A stretch of 64,000 bases of DNA. It comes from Gymnopus androsaceus JB14. Its lineage: Eukaryota > Basidiomycota > Agaricomycetes > Agaricales > Omphalotaceae. The translations under genes were made by a program, and so were the position numbers. The stretch covers positions 62,001 to 126,000 of the forward strand of contig ML769586.1 of NCBI GenBank assembly GCA_009733575.1. Direction: 5' to 3'. Shown piece by piece: positions 57,890-64,000 of this stretch (position 1 is the first letter of the stretch; every line of letters begins with the position of its first letter). Under the pieces are notes generated by a model that was not told where the DNA came from, made no database searches, and was given only the letters and a program-made list of their open reading frames with translations.

Positions 57890-59204
57890 TTAGCCAGAGC
57901 GAATAATAACTCGCTTAGCCCTGCCAGACACCTTCAGCTTCCCCGATCCATCCAAAAGGGGAAGCTTCTCTTTCAGTGACTCCCAAGAAACGTAGTAACT
58001 CGCCAGTAAATTGAATTGTACTGTTTCGAGTTGAACAAACTCCGATTTCGCAAGCAGTGCGTCAAGCAAAGCCCATTCATTATTCCACTGAGTGTGTGGT
58101 TGATTTAGGTCAATGATCAGACGTCGTAGAGAAATAGTATTATCCCTCGAGTCCAGATCCAGCAGTGGTGTAAAGAGGCTTTGAATCCAGGGTACAGGAG
58201 TATCGGAATTCATTCCACCTTGCCATATAACCAGTCTTAGACTGTGTATATTGGGCGTGTACCCGAGATGAAAGACGCTACATCAGCAGAACCTGGGTGA
58301 TCCCACAGCAAGGTCCCCCTCTGTACAGAACTGGACTGACGCTGTTATTTGAGCCTAGGAAGGTAACGAAGAGATAACTTGAAGTAAGCGAAAGGAAAGT
58401 AACAAGCAGAGTAGAGTTTGAAGCACCTCCAACATAATGAAACAGCTCCAATTCCTGTAAATTTTGAACTGAAAATGGGCAGCAGTCTTGTTGGAACCAT
58501 GAAGCGAAGGAGGTCAACTCTTGCTCAGAATCGAACTGCAATTTCTCGAGTTGGATAGATCGAGGTGGACAACCCACAGTCCCTGTCATAGCTGACTCCA
58601 GAGAAGAATTTGGTACATCCCAATTAGCGCAAAAAAGGCCAATTCTCAGCATCTTTAGATGGGGCATATGACTCAACAATGCCGCCACTTCTGCGAATGT
58701 AGAGATGACAAATTGGACGAGAGAGAGTTGAGTTACCGAAGCCTGAGGAGCCCTGAGCATGTCAGTCAACGCTGTCTTGAGTGAATGCGACAGGTCGTTC
58801 CACTGGACAAGTAATAATACTTTGTCCACGCCAACGTTGGAAAGCCGTCGGACAATGTTGGCTGTAGCAGTGTACACCGCTTCCTGGTAACTGACAGCGG
58901 CCTCGGGGAATTTCCTAAACTTGACCAGCAGCAAGGATCGGACATACGATGCCAGACGAGGGCTTGTATCGAATGAAGAAATAAGCCACTCTGTGGTCTT
59001 TAGAAAATTCTCGATTTGGGTCGTGTAGTCTGTAATTGAGATATGAGGCAATGGCAAATCGAGCACGATTTCTCGGAAGATGCCCTGCTGTGAAGAGTGA
59101 ACCCAAGCTCTTCCTACGAGTGCGCAGTTGAGTAGAGTACCTTTGTCGGAATGAAGGTGGTCGAGGATGGATTCTACCAGTTCGTTGGGGATTGGTTTCA
59201 CCAT
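57890..59204 (-). CDS. F-box protein
   Basis: The long first exon starts at 59204 with MVKPIPNELVESILDHLHSD, then LLNCALVGRAWVHSSQQGIF, an F-box (residues about 3-45) of the type common in basidiomycetes, followed by leucine-rich-repeat-like sequence: HMPHLKMLRIGLFCANW, IQLEKLQFDSEQEL and LQELELFHYVGG. A C-terminal exon (about 58280-57890) reads YTPNIHSLRLVIWQGG, SLRRLIIDLNQPH and ends KLKVSGRAKRVIIRSG. F-box proteins link substrates to SCF ubiquitin ligases through Skp1. The target is unknown; agaricomycetes have large F-box families. The splice between 58430 and 58280 is not resolved, since no donor of the right phase is obvious, so a frameshift there is possible. Confidence 0.75.
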
Positions 59205-59550
59205 GGTGGGTTGTGATAAAAAGGATCAGTTATGTAACGGCGAGTAACATCAGATGAACATCCATCTGAAGAATTGATGTAACATTCGCGTGATAGCTGT
59301 AAATAGAATATAGAGCTACAATACATTCACACCACCAATAATAATACTTCAGTGTGACTGAAGCACTGTGGGAAATAGATTATCTCAGTTGCTACTTGAA
59401 ATGTACTTCTTTGGAGGATTGTAGAAAATAAATATTTCAAAGAACTAGGATAGGAAATAGATTCAGACCAACTGAAGTTTGAACCACATCAGCAAAACCT
59501 AGATAATTGTCATAGCTGTCATTAGTAGCAAGCCATAGCAGCCATAGAAC

Positions 59551-59665
59551 TATGAGCTGCTATGAATTGCTAAGTATGGGTAGCTATGAGTTGCTATGAG
59601 CTTACAGATTTATATTGCCCTTTGACATCCATAGCAGCTCATAGCAGCCCATAGCAATTCATAGC
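59551..59665. repeat. Inverted repeats in a GCTATGA-rich cluster
   Basis: TATGAGCTGCTATG at 59551-59564 is the exact reverse complement of CATAGCAGCTCATA at 59630-59643, and GCTATGAATTGC at 59559-59570 of GCAATTCATAGC at 59654-59665. The words CATAGCAGC and GCTATGAG recur around them from about 59530 to 59715. A hairpin of about 15 bp with an imperfect extension is possible. Confidence 0.7.
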
Positions 59666-60631
59666 TCTGGATAGATAGGGACCTTGCTATGGGTACTATG
59701 AGTGCTATGAGTGCTGGACACCCAGGTTTTGCTAATGCATCTGCAAAAGGCTGAAATGTCATTCTTTGAACAGGATCTGAAGCAATCAGCTTCAGCCAGA
59801 CCAAGAATATAAATCACCAAAGCTATCCAAAGTAATTGTTTTCAGGACTGCTGACCTAAAATAGAATACTTCAGCTGGCTTCGGTAGTCTATACTTTTGG
59901 GTCAGCTGAAATGAATTACTTCATGCACTGTCCAAAAGATATTATTTTGGAAATTTGTAGAAAGTATGAACTTCAGATGGTCCAAAACTATGTCCTTCTG
60001 TGGTTGTATGAGATATTTATTTTCTGTATTCCTCTGAAAAAATATGTTTCCCTTATATGTTGAAGTAATCTATATTGCAAAATGCTTCAACCAAACTGAA
60101 GCATAATTATTGGCGGTGTGAGTGGTAAGTAACTATAAATGAAGAGAATAAAGAAAGGGAGCTCACCTCAGAGTGTGGATGTAAGTCAAGGGTCTGAGGT
60201 GGGCGATTGTCCGAAAGCAATATATGTACTAAAGCGGAAGTATAAGTTCGGATGTTTCAAGAAACGGTTATAAGTACACTGCTGCACCGATGCTCTCAGA
60301 TTTTATGAGAACATGGATACGGGAAAATTCTCAAACCAAAAATTCGAGTATTTTCTCATATTTTGTGCGAATTTTCATAGCACCACTGATTCTGAGAAAT
60401 TTCTCGTACCAATTCCTGACATAATCAAACAGTTTGCAAAATTTCTCAAAGAGCTTCACATACTATTGATGTATGGTGTTCAAACTGCACAATAAATAAA
60501 TCCCCGTTCATTGATAAATATTTTCCTGTTCATTGACATTCATAAACATTCCCATTCATTCATAAATGTTCCTGGTCATAGATACAAAACCTGTTCCCAG
60601 TCTCATATAAATTATTCTTAAGCTAGCACTC

Positions 60632-60956
60632 ATTTTTGATCAACATTCCCATGGTCTATAGAGGACTCAAAACAGACAATACAGGATCAGGGCTCTACCA
60701 CTAAAAAAAAAGGACTATGCTATGTGTTAATAACTACTATATACTACTTGAATATGCAATTTTGTGTGAATATATGAATATTTACAGTGAAGAGATGGAT
60801 TTTGCTGTCTTTGATCAACGTTCCCACAGTCTATAAAGGACTCAAAACAGACAATACAGGATCAGGGCTCTACCACTAAGAAAAAAGGACTATGCTATGT
60901 GTTAACAACTATTATATACTGCTTGAATATGCAATTTTGTGTGGATAGATTCATTA
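60632..60956 (+). repeat. Pair of about 145-bp direct repeats
   Basis: Copy 1 (about 60632-60778) and copy 2 (about 60811-60956) share GACTCAAAACAGACAATACA, GGATCAGGGCTCTACCACTA, GGACTATGCTATGTGTTAA and TGAATATGCAATTTTGTGTG, with few differences. The offset is about 177 bp. No coding capacity. Confidence 0.85.
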
Positions 60957-61920
60957 TTAGAAGTACTCATGAAGTAGACTATAGGCAGGCAGGCAGGCAT
61001 TTCAACAGCTGACCAACATGCTTCGTGATTGTGTTTCATTTAAACCACCATCATGCCTGAACAGTGCGAGTCCACAGCTGAAGCTTTGAAGCTCAAGCAT
61101 GCTATATTGCAGGCTCAGTCTAAAGGCTCAGACTTCTCTTCTGTCATATCTCTCTGGTGTGATGCTACAAACAGTGAAGCTGCTTCCTCCAAGGACTTGC
61201 ACTTTCACCACAATCTTGTGGACCCAATTGACGCATCTTGCATATTTGAATGCAGCCAAACTAAAGCTCAAGATCAACTATTTCCTACTCAAATTGTGAA
61301 CAAGAAGGAAAAACCTGAAGATTTGGTTATCTCAGATTTGTTTCTTAAAGGCCCAGATAGCATTTCAGTGACAGCCCATGCTTTAATCCTTGATCTAGGT
61401 CCATTGAAGCTACTGGTATGCTCAATAAGTACCAGCTTTTGTGCTCTTGTATCAATATGTTATTCTTTCTTTCTTCATTTTGCATTTCTCACTCACTGCA
61501 ATTCAAATCTTTATTTGTGTGAGCAATGGGAAAAGTCTATCTGTGTTTTAACCAAAGCAGTATGTGTATCTTCTTTACTAGTTGAGTATGTTCTCCACTC
61601 ATTTATTGAACAGCAACACCACTTCAGCATCAGACTGGCATTTGAATTCAGATTGCACTTCCTTGCATTTATCTCTATTGATCTCATATTCTAGGTGAGC
61701 TTTAGCTACTTTTTCAAATTTGAATTTGTAAAGAGGTTCTGTGACTGGTATCATAGTATTGATCCTCCTCCAGTCAAAGCCACTATTCCTGATCTGTTCT
61801 TTCAATTCATGGAGTTTCTGGACATGGTAGCTTCAGAGTTGAGTGAAATTCTGGATTCTAATTGCAGCAAGGGTACAAAACTTGCAATCAAGGCAGTACA
61901 AGACTTGAAAAGTTTTCATG

Positions 61921-63027
61921 TGTGAGACCCGGTGCACGAAACAGATCTCGAACCAAGGTATCCCGAATGTCTCGCACCGAGATGTAGGTGGAGACCAAAT
62001 GCAACTACCCGGGGTAACCGTGCCGTAAGGTGGGTCTGGACAGTAGTATGAGTGTTGTACAGAACAGTACAAGCCTCAGAGGTGCAAGGAACAGTGTACG
62101 GGCCACACGATGACGTAATCAGGAGGAAGCAGGTGGTATTGTGGTCCGACGACCAGAAATGAGTGGAAGCGGATGGAATATGGATGAAGGGGTGGTCCAA
62201 AAAGGTGTAATAAGTCCAAATATGGATAATGCGGGTAGAATACAGCAAATGCAGACGGAAATAGCGTGGGAGCGGATGGAATGGGGTGAAAGCGGGCGGA
62301 AATACCGTGGGAGTGGATGGAATAGCGCAAAGGCAGACAGAAATAGTGTGGGAGTGGATGGAATAGGGTGAAAGCGGATGGGAATAGCGTGGGAACGGAT
62401 GGAATAGGGTGAGAGTGGGTGGAAATAGCATGGGAGCAGGCAGAATTGAGTGAAAGCGGATGGTTCCAGAGGTTCTAGAGGTAGCAAAACCCAAATAGGA
62501 AGCTCCCAGGCCCCAGGGAGCTTTGGTTGTAAAGTTGTAAACAGGGATAGAAGACAGTGAGCTCTGGACGTAGATTTGGTATCTATGGACAGAGCCTTGC
62601 AGTTAATGCAGATGACAGTGGGCCTTTGAACGGAGCTCAGAAGGCACAACTGGTTAGAACAGACAGAAATAGAGAGACAGAGACAGAGACAGAAGCAAAA
62701 TGGGAATGATTTGGTAACAATGATAATAACAGACTAGGGTACATGGACTCGGGGTGTCTACTTATATACTGTAGGGTGGCTGTGTAAGTCATTGGGAGGG
62801 CCTGATGGATGGTTATCAAGTGCGGGAGGCACCCGGGAGGCAGGATAACTGGTAATCACATGTAGAAAGTGCTTGGCAGGCAGGATAAATGGTAAATAAG
62901 CATGGAAAGCGCCCGCAATTAAGGTAATGAGTGTGGGAAGTATCCGCGGATGGTCAGGAAGCGTGGGAAACATCAGCGGGTGGATAGCGGGTGCAGGGAG
63001 TGTCTGGAAATGAACCAAGGCCTGACA
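61921..63027. mobile_element. Solo LTR with 5-bp target-site duplication
   Basis: 1107 bp starting TGTGAGACCC and ending GCCTGACA, so TG...CA ends. It is flanked by the direct repeat TCATG at 61916-61920 and 63028-63032. There is no internal coding region, hence a solo LTR left by recombination between the two LTRs of a retrotransposon. It is richer in CpG than the surrounding DNA and contains a 41-bp tandem array. The superfamily cannot be told without the internal region. Confidence 0.85.
62256..62460 (+). repeat. Five 41-bp tandem repeats inside the LTR
   Basis: Five consecutive units of exactly 41 bp with a core like GGAAATAGCGTGGGAGCGGA and TGGAATAGGGTGAAAGCGGA. Units differ at several positions each. 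The reverse strand gives a His/Pro/Ser-rich open frame that is just the repeat read through. Confidence 0.85.
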
Positions 63028-63489
63028 TCATGGTGCTGGTGCATATACATTGATTGAGCTTTTTGGGATGGCAGGTACATTGATCATTAATATATTATTT
63101 TTGGAGAAGCTAAGCATAGTTCTATGGCAAAGGGATATCACCATTTCTGACTGTGTTAGAGGTCTTTACATCTCCCTCACATACTGCATGTCTAGTTGAA
63201 GCATACTGGTGCTACTGCAAAACTACTTATTCAGATGATCTCTGGTTAGTTAGTGAAATTCTTTCCCTACACCTGAAACTTGACATGTATTGGTCTCTAA
63301 CTTCAGGAAACTCATTTGCCCTGCAATTCACAATGGGATCCTAGCTCCAACTCAAGATTAGCACTTACAGTATTGTAACTGGCAAATGGTGTATGCAAAG
63401 GACAAAGTGTACTGCACGCATAGAGAGGCTACACTTATTGATAATTATATGCCAATTGAGAAGTGACACTGAGCCCTGTGTCTCCCTTT

Positions 63490-63888
63490 GTCTTGAGTCA
63501 GATTATTTTTGCTGCTATGCCTTGCTAAAGATTGTGGGAACTTTCTGATCACTTACAACTCAGCTTGAAGAATTTTTATTGTATCACAACACATACTGGA
63601 CATATCCACATAAGATTGTAGATGCACCCTCTATATGACCTCTAGAGCATTTTTTGCATGGCTAGCTAGCTTAGTGGTAGAGCCCTGTGCCTTGAGTCAC
63701 ATTATTTTCACTGCTACACCTTGCTAAAGATTGTAGGAACTTTCTGATCACTTACAACTTAGCTCGAAGAATTTCTATTGTATCACAACACATACTGGAC
63801 ATATTCAAAGAAGATTATAGATACACCCTCTGTATGGCCTCTAGAACACATCTTGCATGGCTAGCTAGCTTAGCAGTAGAGCCCTGTA
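63490..63888 (+). repeat. 199-bp tandem direct repeat with pol III A-box-like word
   Basis: Two units at an exact offset of 199 bp: CTTGCTAAAG at 63521 and 63720, and GCTAGCTAGCTTAG at 63661 and 63860. Shared blocks include AACTTTCTGATCACTTACAA, TTGTATCACAACACATACTG and TAGTGGTAGAGCCCTGTGCC. The last resembles a tRNA D arm / A box. A third unit begins after 63888 but diverges. Confidence 0.85.
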
Positions 63889-64000
63889 CCTTCAGCCCAG
63901 ATATTTTCTGGTATCAGATTGTGGGAAATTAATACTGGCACTGGCATTGTGCAGAAAAGTTTATGTTTGAGACCAGGAAAATTCTTCATTTATGACTGGG

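Larger units (their letters stand above)
59205..61052. other. AT-rich, repeat-bearing stretch
   Basis: No supported gene. It holds the GCTATGA cluster with inverted repeats (59551-59665) and the pair of direct repeats at about 60632-60956. It is poor in CpG. Confidence 0.5.
61053..63080 (+). pseudogene. Unknown ORF interrupted by a solo LTR
   Basis: Exon-like ORF from 61053: MPEQCESTAEALKLKHAILQ, then FECSQTKAQDQLFPTQIV and DLVISDLFLKGPDSISV up to a donor near 61413. The acceptor TATTCTAG at about 61687-61694 leads to FVKRFCDWYHSIDPPPVKAT, MEFLDMVASELSEIL and KLAIKAVQDLKSFH. There the solo LTR is inserted. If the LTR and one TCATG are ignored, the frame runs on as KSFHGAGAYTLIELFGMAGT and further to about 63198. 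I do not recognise the family; no deaminase, integrase or transposase motif is visible. The DNA has very few CpG (two in the first 400 bp), unlike the LTR. Confidence 0.5.

Noticed and set aside
61916..62649. Minus-strand open frames with PTxFHPFPRYxHP-like repeats
   Set aside because: They are translations of the 41-bp tandem repeats inside the solo LTR, not genes.

Overview
The window looks like nuclear DNA of a filamentous basidiomycete, most likely an Agaricomycete. Genes are split by many short GT-AG introns (about 45-70 nt), several exons are tiny, two tRNA genes carry introns, and several families seen here are typical of mushroom-forming fungi (DUF6534-type membrane protein, tandem P450s, a G1-family peptidase, an OTT_1508-like deaminase linked to a MYND finger). 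Gene models come from reading frames and splice sites by eye. Where exon lengths summed to an intact frame I say so.

Layout. 1-0.65 kb: 5' part of a small zinc-binding protein gene that runs off the left edge. 0.66-8.75 kb: gene-poor DNA. 8.76-20.1 kb: housekeeping block with an OGFr-domain protein, a GSKIP-domain protein, VPS45, a doubtful coiled-coil gene, ERV46, tRNA-Leu(UAG) and PEX19. 21.9-25.1 kb: a deaminase/MYND locus broken by stops and frameshifts. 26.7-28.9 kb: tRNA-Lys(UUU) and a candidate LAMTOR1/EGO-type lysosomal adaptor. 29-34 kb: a secreted repeat-rich mucin-like protein, a diverged direct repeat flanking it, and a dense one-strand GGTTAAT array. 34.2-39.1 kb: tandem P450s, one intact (14 exons, 524 aa) and one decayed. 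39.6-44.3 kb: branched-chain ketoacid dehydrogenase E1-beta (two single-base insertions), a tRNA-like element, a hypothetical gene and a pseudokinase-like gene. 44.5-46.0 kb: pieces of the P450, of the mucin gene and of a membrane-protein gene, all inverted relative to their parents. 46.4-49.9 kb: two membrane-protein genes. 51.3-52.2 kb: a decayed G1 peptidase. 53.3-54.4 kb: a broken ORF cluster. 55.8-59.2 kb: a secreted Ser/Thr-rich protein and an F-box protein. 59.2-64 kb: AT-rich, CpG-poor repeats with a solo LTR (5-bp target duplication TCATG) inside an older ORF.

Function. The left half carries membrane-trafficking and organelle genes (VPS45 for Golgi/endosome fusion, ERV46 for ER-Golgi cargo, PEX19 for peroxisomal membrane protein import, perhaps a lysosomal adaptor). 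The right half is accessory: secreted proteins, P450s, decayed duplicates and repeats. Several frameshifts lie in or next to homopolymers, so sequencing error must be excluded before any locus is called a pseudogene. Against a uniformly high error rate, multi-exon genes such as VPS45 (11 exons), ERV46 (10) and P450 copy 1 (14) are fully open.
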